Below, one piece after another: positions 15,297 through 22,492 of a stretch of DNA of 23,587 nucleotides. Position numbers and translations under genes: made by a program. Origin of the DNA: Patescibacteria group bacterium UBA6023 (GTDB taxonomy: Bacteria > Patescibacteriota > Minisyncoccia > Phycocordibacterales > UBA6899); NCBI GenBank assembly GCA_002429425.1, contig DIZR01000038.1:5236-28822 (forward strand). Reading direction: 5' to 3'. Position 1 is the first letter of the stretch; each line of letters begins with the position of its first letter. The notes under the pieces are model-generated. The model was not told the origin of the DNA and searched no databases. It saw only the letters and a program-made list of their open reading frames with translations.

Positions 15297-15429
15297 ATCA
15301 TAAAACTTCCGCATTTGATGCATTTCTTTGTTGCTTCGTCCGCTTACTTCCACGCAGTAGTATATCTACATCTGGATCGTAAGCCTCACTTGCGCCTCGA
15401 ACTGCATCCAAATGCGCGAGTTTTATAAT
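15297..15429 (+). repeat. Long imperfect palindrome (hairpin copy B) between MYG1-like gene and obg
   Basis: The arms pair in steps: TAAAAC (15301-15306) with GTTTTA (15420-15425), CGCATTT (15310-15316) with AAATGCG (15410-15416), ATGCA (15318-15322) with TGCAT (15403-15407), GCTTAC (15342-15347) with GTAAGC (15379-15384), and an apical GTAG/CTAC (15357-15369, loop TATAT). The 14-mer CATTTCTTTGTTGC at 15321-15334 is the same as in the 12384-12470 hairpin. It fills almost the whole gap between the two genes, and its right end contains the obg -10 box. The T-rich tail might let it serve as a terminator; it contains no open frame. Confidence 0.65.
15424..15429 (+). promoter_or_regulatory. -10 box of obg
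   Basis: TATAAT ends ten bases before ATG 15440; a second candidate TATATT (15432-15437) is closer. The box overlaps the base of the long palindrome, so a folded or protein-bound palindrome could affect initiation. Confidence 0.45.
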
Positions 15430-15439
15430 TATATTACTT

Positions 15440-16426
15440 ATGGCATTTGTTGATGAATTAAGCGTACATATTCGCGCAGGGAATGGTGGGACAGGTGTCG
15501 CGCGTTTTCGTCATGAAAAAGGTCGCGAATTCGCGGGTCCATCCGGCGGAGATGGTGGGCGCGGAGGAAGTGTCTACCTTATCGGCTCACGCGACCTTGG
15601 GTTACTTTTTAAATATCGACACGAAAAAGAATTTCAGGCTGAAGATGGTGGACCTGGGAAAAAAGACAGTTTACATGGCGCGGACGGTGCGGACTTTGTG
15701 ATGAAGCTTCCTATCGGCTCTATTGTAACAAACAAAAAAACTGGAAAAATTATCCACGTACTTTCCGAAGACAAACCAATACTCATATTGAAGGGTGGCG
15801 ACGGTGGATTTGGCAACGAGCACTATAAGAGTTCTATTGTTCAGGCACCAGAGCGTTTTTCACCGGGATATCCATGTGAAGAGGCAGATTTTTTTATTGA
15901 ATTGCAACTCGTTGTTGATGTAGGCTTTGCCGGATTTCCGAATGCAGGCAAGTCATCACTTTTAAACGTGCTCACTAATGCGAGTGCAAAGGTTGGAGCG
16001 TATGAGTTCACGACCCTCGAGCCAAACCTCGGTGCATTTTATGGATATGTCCTCGCCGATATCCCGGGACTAATCGAGGGTGCATCAGAGGGGAAGGGAC
16101 TTGGGCACAAATTCCTTCGTCACATCAATCGCACAAAAATGATCGCGCACCTTATCTCACTCGAAAACGAAGACGTGCTTGAGGCATACAAGGTCATTCG
16201 CAAAGAGCTTGAAACATACAGCAAAGAGCTTGCAGAAAAAGAGGAGATTATTATTTTGACAAAAACCGATATGGTTGACGAGGCAACCAAGCTCGCAGCG
16301 GTCAAAAAACTCAGCAAACTCAAGCGGAAAGTTTTCCTCATATCAATATATGACGATCCTGCGATCAAGGAGTTTGGCGATGCATTTGTGAAGATGCTCC
16401 GCGCAAAGGAATTGTCGTCCGAATAA
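15440..16426 (+). CDS. obg: GTPase Obg
   Basis: Obg is a ribosome-associated GTPase needed for late 50S assembly and linked to growth control. Residues 1-160 are the glycine-rich Obg fold (FVDELSVHIRAGNGGTGVARF, GPSGGDGGRGGSVYLIG, LKGGDGGFGN). The G domain follows: P-loop GFPNAGKS (165-172), switch I YEFTTLEPNLG, G3 DIPG (207-210) and G4 TKTD (274-277, where most Obg proteins have NKxD). At 328 residues it lacks the C-terminal OCT domain, as many short Obg proteins do. Its own promoter is predicted at 15424. No ribosomal protein genes (rplU, rpmA) are adjacent, unlike the common rplU-rpmA-obg order. Confidence 0.96.
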   Translation: MAFVDELSVHIRAGNGGTGVARFRHEKGREFAGPSGGDGGRGGSVYLIGSRDLGLLFKYRHEKEFQAEDGGPGKKDSLHGADGADFVMKLPIGSIVTNKKTGKIIHVLSEDKPILILKGGDGGFGNEHYKSSIVQAPERFSPGYPCEEADFFIELQLVVDVGFAGFPNAGKSSLLNVLTNASAKVGAYEFTTLEPNLGAFYGYVLADIPGLIEGASEGKGLGHKFLRHINRTKMIAHLISLENEDVLEAYKVIRKELETYSKELAEKEEIIILTKTDMVDEATKLAAVKKLSKLKRKVFLISIYDDPAIKEFGDAFVKMLRAKELSSE

Positions 16427-16453
16427 TTTGCTCCCTCCACGAATTTTTTGTGT

Positions 16454-16459
16454 TAGAAT
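16454..16459 (+). promoter_or_regulatory. Leaderless extended -10 box of the peroxiredoxin gene
   Basis: TG-T-TAGAAT is an extended -10 element ending six bases before ATG 16466. No good -35 is seen, as expected for extended -10 promoters. A leaderless mRNA is predicted. Confidence 0.55.
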
Positions 16460-16465
16460 TGATGA

Positions 16466-17011
16466 ATGAAACCTAAAATACCTGTTTCAAAAAAGAAGGT
16501 TGTTACCAAGAAAACTGTGGCGAAAAAGAAAGTAGCGGTTACTAAAACTTTGTCACTCAAAGTGGGGGGAAAAGCACCTGCGTTTTCACTTGTCTCGAGT
16601 GACGGCGGAATTATCTCAAGTATATTGCTGCTCGGTTCGCGCTACGTACTTTATTTTTATCCGAAAGACATGACGAGCGGATGTACTGTTGAGGCGATAG
16701 AGTTCACTGCGTTCAGTAAGAAATTTTCCGAAGCAGGTGTTCGAATATTTGGTGTGAGCCCCGATTCCATCGAGAGTCATTTACAGTTTATCGTAAAGGA
16801 CGGCATTACCTTCCCACTTCTTTCGGATGTGGAACACAAGGTTGCAACGGCATTCGGCGTGTGGGTAGAAAAGAGTATGTATGGCAAAAAGTACATGGGC
16901 ATCAATCGCGGAACTTTTGTCATCGACCCCACTGGCACCATCGAAGCGATCTACGCGAACGTCAAACCCGAAGGCCACGCCGTCTGCGTGCTTGGGGATG
17001 TCGCAAAATAA
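16466..17011 (+). CDS. Peroxiredoxin, BCP/PrxQ type, with lysine-rich N-terminal tail
   Basis: The 181-residue product is a thiol peroxidase of the BCP/PrxQ group that reduces hydrogen peroxide and organic peroxides. The core starts near residue 33 (GGKAPAFSLVSSDGG) and holds YFYPKDMTSGCTVEAIEF with peroxidatic Cys73; the usual P before GC is S. The resolving Cys found five residues later in many BCP proteins is Ile here; the only other Cys is C174 at the extreme C-terminus, so it works as a 1-Cys enzyme or uses C174. Residues 4-27 form a lysine-rich tail (KKK and KK clusters every few residues) that resembles histone H1 tails and the peptide at 1307. I infer that the tail binds nucleic acid or membranes. 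It has its own predicted promoter. Confidence 0.9.
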   Translation: MKPKIPVSKKKVVTKKTVAKKKVAVTKTLSLKVGGKAPAFSLVSSDGGIISSILLLGSRYVLYFYPKDMTSGCTVEAIEFTAFSKKFSEAGVRIFGVSPDSIESHLQFIVKDGITFPLLSDVEHKVATAFGVWVEKSMYGKKYMGINRGTFVIDPTGTIEAIYANVKPEGHAVCVLGDVAK

Positions 17012-17044
17012 TTATAACTAGAATAATTGGTTGATTGTAAGGGT

Positions 17045-17074
17045 TTGAGAAAATTCTCGGATATGTGATAGAAT
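17045..17074 (+). promoter_or_regulatory. Promoter of gatB
   Basis: TTGAGA (17045-17050), an 18-bp spacer and TAGAAT (17069-17074), with an extended -10 TG, form a good promoter. The -10 box ends ten bases before the ATG, leaving a leader of only a few bases. Confidence 0.65.
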
Positions 17075-17084
17075 CTTTTAATCT

Positions 17085-18491
17085 ATGGCATATAAGACAA
17101 CAATTGGACTGGAAGTACATGCGGAGTTGAAAACAACGACGAAGATGTTTTGTCGTTGCAAGAACGACCCCGATGAGGTGCGTCCAAACTGGAATGTGTG
17201 TCCGGTGTGTACTGCGCAACCGGGAGCACTTCCGGTCATCAATAAAAAAGCCGTTGAGCACGTCCTTCGTGTCGGTACTGCAATCGGCTCGACACTTGCA
17301 GACTTCACGGAGTGGGACCGTAAGAATTATTTTTATCCCGATATGCCAAAAGGGTATCAGATCAGTCAGTACAAATATCCACTTGTTTCCGCGGGGACAC
17401 TTGCGGGAGTCGATATTACGCGTATTCATCTTGAAGAGGATACTGGGAGCTCGCGACATGATAAGGGAGATTATTCTCTTGTTGATTACAATCGCGCAGG
17501 AGTGCCACTGATGGAGCTTGTTACCGAGGCAGTTATTCATGATGCGGAGACAGCAATGCGTTTTGCAAAAGAATTACAACTCCTCTTGCGTTACATCGGA
17601 GTTTCAGATGCAAATATGGAAAAAGGGGAGATGCGTGTCGAAGTGAATATTTCTATTTCAGAAACCGAAACATTTGGTACTAAGGTGGAGGTCAAAAATA
17701 TCAATTCATTTAAGGCCGTGGGCGATGCTATTGCATATGAGATGAAGCGTCATGCAGAAGTGCTGGGTCGAGGTGAAAAAATTGTACAAGAAACACGTGG
17801 GTGGGATGAGAATACGGGGAAGACATTTAGTCAGCGCAAAAAAGAGAATGCGAATGATTATCGCTACTTTCCGGATCCTGATTTGCCGAAGATGAAAATT
17901 TCTGAGATTCCCGAATTTCAAAATTTGCAATCGACGATGCCGGAGCTTCCATGGGAAAGACGCGCACGACTTGCGGGTGAATTTGGATTTCCCGATGCGA
18001 TTATTGAAATATTTGTTACCGATATGGTCATTGGAGGATTTTTTACCGATGTGGCAACGAAACTTTCCAGTGACAAAGAATTGATAAAACTCGCATCAAA
18101 CTATATTACTTCAGACCTCACTGCACTCATGAAGGGGGGTACAACGGGGATGGGGATGGTTACTGTTGATACATTTATTGCGCTCATACGAATGGTCGGT
18201 GCGGGCGATCTTTCTTCACGTGGGGCAAAGGATACGCTTGCCATCATGTATCGTGAAGGTGGAAATCCTGAAGAAATTGCAGAAACGAATGGACTTATTC
18301 AGAAGAGTGACATGGGTGCACTTGAGCTTATTGTAAAAGAAATTATTGCATCAAACTCCAACGTTGTTGCTGAGTACAAAAGTGGGAAAGTTGCACTTCT
18401 CCAATTCTTCATCGGGCAGGGAATGAAGGCATCAAAAGGTTCGGCAAACCCTCAAGTGCTCGGTGAAATTTTCAAAAAACTCCTCGCATAG
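17085..18491 (+). CDS. gatB: Asp-tRNA(Asn)/Glu-tRNA(Gln) amidotransferase subunit B
   Basis: GatB is the tRNA-binding kinase subunit of the GatCAB complex that converts Glu-tRNA(Gln) or Asp-tRNA(Asn) to the correctly charged amide form. The product (468 residues) has GLEVHAELKT (8-17), a four-cysteine zinc site (C23, C25, C39, C42), HLEEDTGSSRHD, DYNRAGVPLMELVTE and NMEKGEMRVEVNISI in the cradle domain, and a normal YqeY-like C-terminal tail domain. gatA and gatC are not adjacent, so the complex is encoded at scattered sites. The last 15 codons lie inside a 45-bp sequence that is repeated exactly 210 bp downstream; the copy would end in LLGE-stop rather than LLA-stop. A terminator follows at 18517. 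Confidence 0.97.
   Translation: MAYKTTIGLEVHAELKTTTKMFCRCKNDPDEVRPNWNVCPVCTAQPGALPVINKKAVEHVLRVGTAIGSTLADFTEWDRKNYFYPDMPKGYQISQYKYPLVSAGTLAGVDITRIHLEEDTGSSRHDKGDYSLVDYNRAGVPLMELVTEAVIHDAETAMRFAKELQLLLRYIGVSDANMEKGEMRVEVNISISETETFGTKVEVKNINSFKAVGDAIAYEMKRHAEVLGRGEKIVQETRGWDENTGKTFSQRKKENANDYRYFPDPDLPKMKISEIPEFQNLQSTMPELPWERRARLAGEFGFPDAIIEIFVTDMVIGGFFTDVATKLSSDKELIKLASNYITSDLTALMKGGTTGMGMVTVDTFIALIRMVGAGDLSSRGAKDTLAIMYREGGNPEEIAETNGLIQKSDMGALELIVKEIIASNSNVVAEYKSGKVALLQFFIGQGMKASKGSANPQVLGEIFKKLLA
18442..18486 (+). repeat. 45-bp direct repeat, copy 1 (inside gatB 3' end)
   Basis: Positions 18442-18486 are identical, base for base, to 18652-18696. This copy encodes the end of GatB (through FKKLL). 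The repeat distance is 210 bp. Confidence 0.95.
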
Positions 18492-18516
18492 AAAAGCACA
18501 CTTACCCCAACGCACA

Positions 18517-18543
18517 AAAACACGACTGCTCGTGTTTTGTTTG
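18517..18543 (+). terminator. Rho-independent terminator of gatB
   Basis: AAAACACGA (18517-18525), loop CTGC and TCGTGTTTT (18530-18538) form a perfect 9-bp stem with the T-rich right arm running on into GTTTG. It lies 26 bases after the gatB stop, within the segment between the direct repeats. Confidence 0.75.
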
Positions 18544-18601
18544 TTTGCCGAAAGTCGGAGCAATGTCGATTCTGAGAGACGTGCGAGACGGGGTCGAAAG
18601 T

Positions 18602-18641
18602 ACTTAGTCTTTTGTGAGTCAACCGAAACAAAAGACTTAGT
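18602..18641 (+). repeat. Inverted repeat, 14 bp arms with one mismatch
   Basis: ACTTAGTCTTTTGT and ACAAAAGACTTAGT flank a 12-nt loop. The arms could form a hairpin ahead of the second 45-bp repeat copy or act as a palindromic binding or recombination site. Confidence 0.7.
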
Positions 18642-18651
18642 AACTTGTGAC

Positions 18652-18696
18652 CGGCAAACCCTCAAGTGCTCGGTGAAATTTTCAAAAAACTCCTCG
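18652..18696 (+). repeat. 45-bp direct repeat, copy 2 (orphan gatB tail)
   Basis: This is an exact second copy of 18442-18486. Read in the gatB frame it continues LLGE and a TGA at 18702-18704, which could be the ancestral end of gatB left behind after an insertion. No start codon or promoter serves it. Confidence 0.95.
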
Positions 18697-18743
18697 GAGA
18701 ATGATTTATATACAGTACGCTCATTTTATTCGCAATGAACACG

Positions 18744-18771
18744 TTGCGATTTACTAATTTTGTTGTATTCT
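18744..18771 (+). promoter_or_regulatory. Promoter of the surface operon
   Basis: TTGCGA (18744-18749), a 16-bp spacer and TATTCT (18766-18771) end seven bases before ATG 18779, predicting an essentially leaderless mRNA for the first gene of the operon. Confidence 0.55.
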
Positions 18772-18778
18772 AAGTGGT

Positions 18779-20701
18779 ATGGACTTTGGCACGAAATCAC
18801 TTGCTCAACTCTCTGGTGAGGCAAAAGAACCTCAATATGTCACCCTTGAGGTAGGAAGCAAAATATCCGGGTACACCAAAGAATATTTGGAGCGACTTTG
18901 TCGATTGAATAAGGTTGAATATCGTATCTGGACGAATGGCCAATTTGTTATTGAGCTCGAGTCATTATTGCGTGAGACACATACGATACTTCTTTCATAT
19001 GATGATATTGTGTTCGTTGATAAGAAAGAATTAACAGATTCTCCCGATGCTCAAAAATCAGTTCCGGGCATTAATGAGATAATCACCGACGAAGACACAA
19101 AAATAGTTACACCAGAAGTCACTCCTCCTTTTGGTGAGAAGAGAGATATTTCACCACGCACACTCGGCACGTCGCCATTTTCATATGTCGGTCGATCGGT
19201 CGTCTCTGATTCGGTGCAAGGAGATGAAGTAAACGAGAATGAGGCGGTCCCAATGTCTCTTGGTGCAGTTCCTCCACAAGTTAAAGAGGATGGAGTGACT
19301 CTCGTTGCTCCCGTAGCCGAGGAAACAGCAAAGCAATTTGCTCCAATTCCCACCTCGATACCGTCTATCGCGGTTGCCACAAATGCTCTATCGGTTGAAC
19401 CTCTAATTGTGAAGTCTATCGCTCCGGTAGTAACTGAGAATTTTTCTGTACCACCCGCACCGATTGCGAGTGATACGGTAATTGTTCCACCGGAACAGCC
19501 TACAATCCCTGTGCCGGTTACCAAAACTAGTCAGCAATCATCTGAGGTATCCGTATTGACTCCACCCCTCTCTACTATTCAGACTAAGGCAATAAATAAA
19601 ATTTCCAACGAAATACCCGTTGTGGCAATTGTCCCTCCGCCCTCATCCGCGCCAATGTTGCATCATCATTTTGTTAGTGAAATTCCGTTGTACGCAATTC
19701 CTCATAAGCCAGTAAAAAATCTCCCAGTATCTTTCGAACGTGAAAAATCTATTTCGAAACAAACAGAAAGAGATGAATGGGATGCAATGCTTCTTGGGGG
19801 ATCTGAACAATTCGGAGCGAAGCATGTGGAAAGTCAGGTTTCTCCTCAGGAGTCATCTGCATCAGTAACTCCAATTTCTTCACCGTATCACCCGATCAAG
19901 ACTGCTGTTGATGCGACCGAACATCATGAGTCACTTCCTCTTTTTCCTACGGTGGGAAGTGCAGTATTTCCTCCACGGAAAACAATAACCACACAAGAGT
20001 TTGTAGGCGACTCACATTCTGGAATTCCTGATCTGGGTAGAGATAAACGTGTTATTGTATTTGAGCCACAAAAATTTGGCAAAAAAGAAAAAAATGATAC
20101 CGTGACGAAGACAAATGACGCAATCCCATCTGGCATTTCTCCAGTTCTGCTTGTTCCAAAGGCGCCATATGTCATTGCGCCTACTGTTGTGGCACTTCCA
20201 GTGGAGGAACCCGAAAGGCATGTTGAAAGAAAATTTCCAAGCATTCCTGCCATTCGAGTGATGCCACAAATTCCGATGGAAATACCAGCAACTCTTCCAG
20301 TGTCAGAAGGGGAACATCATCTCATTTTGCGCGAAAAATATCCGCTATTAAAAAGTACCGGATTAAATCTCGCGTTTGCCATATTTTTTCTCGGAACAAC
20401 AGTAGTGCTTCTTGGTGGAGTGAATAGAAATATATCACTTATTGGAAATTCCGTGTCATATGTCGCTGGTGTTGGTGCGGCACTCCAGCCGAAACATGAG
20501 AAGGTACTTCCTAATGCGACAAACACAGAAGAGAAATCTGCTCCTACAATACTTCCATTTTCAGATGAGATTATTGTAGCGAAGGGAGGCAACAACAATT
20601 CGATTTTAATTCAACCAATTTTTCGTAATAATGCTGGCGACGCTCACGAATACAGCGTTATTCCACATAATGCTCGCATTGCAACATCAACAGGAGAGTA
20701 A
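18779..20701 (+). CDS. Membrane-tethered protein with N-terminal DNA-binding-like domain and long Pro-rich linker
   Basis: The 640-residue product is not assigned to a named family. Residues 20-82 (VTLEVGSKISGYTKEYLERLCR, then WTNGQFVIE) resemble the helix-turn-helix start of MerR/excisionase-like domains: a helix, a GYT turn, a recognition-like helix and a small beta wing. Residues 90-520 are low complexity, rich in Pro, Val, Ser, Thr and Ala, and probably disordered. One membrane helix follows (529-549, LNLAFAIFFLGTTVVLLGG), leaving about 90 residues outside. There is no signal peptide, so the HTH end should be cytosolic and the tail extracellular, the same topology as RodZ or ToxR-type regulators. 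Its stop overlaps ATG 20701 (TAATG) of the next gene. It may sense the envelope and regulate the operon, or anchor the chromosome or surface complex; both are inference. Confidence 0.7.
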   Translation: MDFGTKSLAQLSGEAKEPQYVTLEVGSKISGYTKEYLERLCRLNKVEYRIWTNGQFVIELESLLRETHTILLSYDDIVFVDKKELTDSPDAQKSVPGINEIITDEDTKIVTPEVTPPFGEKRDISPRTLGTSPFSYVGRSVVSDSVQGDEVNENEAVPMSLGAVPPQVKEDGVTLVAPVAEETAKQFAPIPTSIPSIAVATNALSVEPLIVKSIAPVVTENFSVPPAPIASDTVIVPPEQPTIPVPVTKTSQQSSEVSVLTPPLSTIQTKAINKISNEIPVVAIVPPPSSAPMLHHHFVSEIPLYAIPHKPVKNLPVSFEREKSISKQTERDEWDAMLLGGSEQFGAKHVESQVSPQESSASVTPISSPYHPIKTAVDATEHHESLPLFPTVGSAVFPPRKTITTQEFVGDSHSGIPDLGRDKRVIVFEPQKFGKKEKNDTVTKTNDAIPSGISPVLLVPKAPYVIAPTVVALPVEEPERHVERKFPSIPAIRVMPQIPMEIPATLPVSEGEHHLILREKYPLLKSTGLNLAFAIFFLGTTVVLLGGVNRNISLIGNSVSYVAGVGAALQPKHEKVLPNATNTEEKSAPTILPFSDEIIVAKGGNNNSILIQPIFRNNAGDAHEYSVIPHNARIATSTGE

Positions 20702-20730
20702 TGGGTATGGCAACCTTTGGTATTTCTTCA

Positions 20731-20736
20731 TATAAT
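20731..20736 (+). promoter_or_regulatory. Internal -10 box within the surface operon
   Basis: A perfect TATAAT ends six bases before ATG 20743, the same spacing as at murB and the peroxiredoxin gene. It suggests that the secreted-protein genes can be transcribed separately from the head gene. A TGGCAA (20708-20713) at 17 bp is only a partial -35. Confidence 0.4.
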
Positions 20737-20742
20737 AAGGGA

Positions 20743-21720
20743 ATGAAGAAATTTACCACTCAGGTGGAGGGTGTATTATTTACGATGGTTTTTATTGCCA
20801 CCTACTTATTTTCCATAGCTCCTACGAACGCTTTTGCGGCAGAAACGCTTCCGACTGGAGCATTTATCGTTCAACCGGCAAAAATAGAACTTGCTATTTT
20901 ACCCGGTGAGGAAGAAACTCGAGTACTCACACTTTCGAATGGTACCGCGTTCCCGCTTTTGGTAAGTGTTTCATATGAAGATGTTGCTACAAATATACAA
21001 ACGACTCCCAATGATGAGCCGATCAGATTACTCGGGAAAAATGGCGGTGCATATCCACTCAAGGAACTTTTTAGTACAACAAAACAATCATTTAATATTC
21101 TTTCCGGAAAAGAAGTACAACTTCCCATTACGGTGCACATCCCGAGTGACACTGAGGCGGGCGGACGGTATGGCTCAGTGGTGCTGACTTTAAAGCCGAT
21201 ACTTTCTGTTGGCACAAAACAAGATATGAACATTGCTGTTGAGAGTCGACTCGCGACGCTTTTTTATGTACGTGTGAGGGGTGAAGCGAAGGAGAAGGGG
21301 CACCTTGTTGCCTTTGGACTTTTTAATAATGCAAAGACGACACCGGTACCGAGTGGTGATACGCCACTCAAATTTCAAGTTGCATATGAAAATACCGGAA
21401 CAGTCCATGTGAATCCATACGGTCGACTTACGCTCACCCCACTTATCGGTACGGCAAAAACATACATTATTGACCCTCTTGCAGTACTTCCATCAGAAAC
21501 ACGCATGCGTGAGGTTGACGTACGTGATGTACTTCCAATCGGATATTATAGAGCCCACTTGGAACTTAATCGTGGTTATAAAGATATTGTCGATGAAAGT
21601 GAGGTTGGATTTTTTGTCATTCCGGGAGCGATGGGTATGACCGTGATCATCCTTGGAATAATTTTTCTTACGTGGCTTATTCGTCGTTCGCTTGCATTGT
21701 CAAAACATTTTGTTGCATAA
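20743..21720 (+). CDS. DUF916/WxL-interacting-protein-like membrane-anchored surface protein
   Basis: The product has 325 residues. A signal peptide (MKKF start, hydrophobic core, cleavage around residue 32 in NAFAAETLP) precedes a beta-rich extracellular part: the first module (FIVQPAKIELAILPGEEETRVLTLSNGTAFPL) looks like the peptidoglycan-binding DUF916 domain of WxL-interacting proteins, and the second (residues 160-280, with QVAYENTGTVHVNPYGRLTL) like its partner Ig-like domain. A C-terminal membrane helix (about 291-312, ending IRRSLALSK) anchors it. An earlier in-frame ATG at 20701 overlaps the previous stop and has AGGAG ahead, but ATG 20743 gives the cleaner signal peptide and lies six bases after TATAAT; both may be used. 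It likely organises secreted partners encoded next door. Confidence 0.75.
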   Translation: MKKFTTQVEGVLFTMVFIATYLFSIAPTNAFAAETLPTGAFIVQPAKIELAILPGEEETRVLTLSNGTAFPLLVSVSYEDVATNIQTTPNDEPIRLLGKNGGAYPLKELFSTTKQSFNILSGKEVQLPITVHIPSDTEAGGRYGSVVLTLKPILSVGTKQDMNIAVESRLATLFYVRVRGEAKEKGHLVAFGLFNNAKTTPVPSGDTPLKFQVAYENTGTVHVNPYGRLTLTPLIGTAKTYIIDPLAVLPSETRMREVDVRDVLPIGYYRAHLELNRGYKDIVDESEVGFFVIPGAMGMTVIILGIIFLTWLIRRSLALSKHFVA

Positions 21721-21726
21721 GTTACT

Positions 21727-22488
21727 ATGAAAACTTCCTTACGAATATTTACTATGGTATTTACTTTCATTGCGATGCTGGTTATTGCACTCCCAGTTGC
21801 ATCCGCATACATTGCCTCAAGTTCAAATTATCGTATCCAAACCGATAGTGTGAATATCGGTGGAATTTTTTCCACATCGACTTCATATCGTGCGGAAGAC
21901 ACACTCAGTGAAGAAGGTGTCGGTACGTCCACCAGTGCGACATACAACATCAAAGCGGGCTATCAGCAAATGCAACAAACGTACCTCGCAATCACTTCTT
22001 CACCAAATGTAACATTGTCACCAAGCATTTTAGCTCTCGGTGGTGGTGTTGCAAATGGGCTTGCGACCTGGACAGTTACCACCGACAATGCTGCGGGGTA
22101 TACGATGAATATTCGCTCCTCAGGTTCACCTGCGCTTGTGTCAGGCGTAAATAATTTTGCGGATTATGTTCCTGCGGGGGCAAATCCGGATTTTACATTT
22201 ATTACACCCACTACCGCGAACCGTTTTGGATTTTCACCTGAAGGAACGGACATTGTACAGAAATTTAAAGACAATGGTACGATATGTAATGCGGGGTCGC
22301 TTGATACTCTAAGCGCATGCTGGTCTCCACTCCAAACAACTGCCAATACTATTGTGACCCGTACCAGTCCAAATAATCCTTCTGGCACAGTAACAAGTGT
22401 GCGTTTTCGTGCGGAATCAGGAGTATCAAATACGCAAGCGCTAGGAAGCTATGTTGCAACGACAACACTCACCATTCTTGCACTCTAA
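21727..22488 (+). CDS. Secreted protein, WxL-like C-terminal domain
   Basis: The 253-residue product has a signal peptide (cleavage near residue 27, VASAYIA), an N-terminal module of the SNYRIQTDSVNIGG/TSYRAEDTLSEEG type that recurs in secreted proteins, and a C-terminal beta-rich domain (about 92-253) with ATWTVTTDNAAGYTMNIRSS, one possible disulfide (C187-C198) and a closing SYVATTTLTILAL strand. The W-x-V-T-D...G-Y-T pattern and the final strand recall WxL domains, which bind the cell wall, but the two WxL motifs are not strictly kept, so the assignment is tentative. It follows the DUF916-like gene by six bases and precedes the FN3 protein by four, with no Shine-Dalgarno sequence, so it is in the same operon. 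It is probably extracellular or wall-bound. Confidence 0.65.
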   Translation: MKTSLRIFTMVFTFIAMLVIALPVASAYIASSSNYRIQTDSVNIGGIFSTSTSYRAEDTLSEEGVGTSTSATYNIKAGYQQMQQTYLAITSSPNVTLSPSILALGGGVANGLATWTVTTDNAAGYTMNIRSSGSPALVSGVNNFADYVPAGANPDFTFITPTTANRFGFSPEGTDIVQKFKDNGTICNAGSLDTLSACWSPLQTTANTIVTRTSPNNPSGTVTSVRFRAESGVSNTQALGSYVATTTLTILAL

Positions 22489-22492
22489 AAAA

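Larger units (their letters stand above)
18487..18651 (+). other. 165-bp hairpin-rich segment between the 45-bp direct repeats
   Basis: It carries the gatB stop, the terminator hairpin at 18517-18538, a small CCGA/TCGG hairpin (18549-18559), and a 14-bp inverted repeat with one mismatch, ACTTAGTCTTTTGT (18602-18615) with ACAAAAGACTTAGT (18628-18641). No open frame of note is found. Flanked by perfect direct repeats that include a gene's 3' end, it looks like a small inserted or duplicated element. Confidence 0.5.

Noticed and set aside
18463-18738. A 91-codon frame spanning the gatB tail and the repeat region
   Set aside because: It is out of frame with gatB, crosses the terminator and both repeat copies, and its composition looks random.
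19051-19524. A 157-codon frame on the minus strand opposite the Pro-rich linker
   Set aside because: It is a shadow of the low-complexity plus-strand coding sequence; no promoter or start signal supports it.
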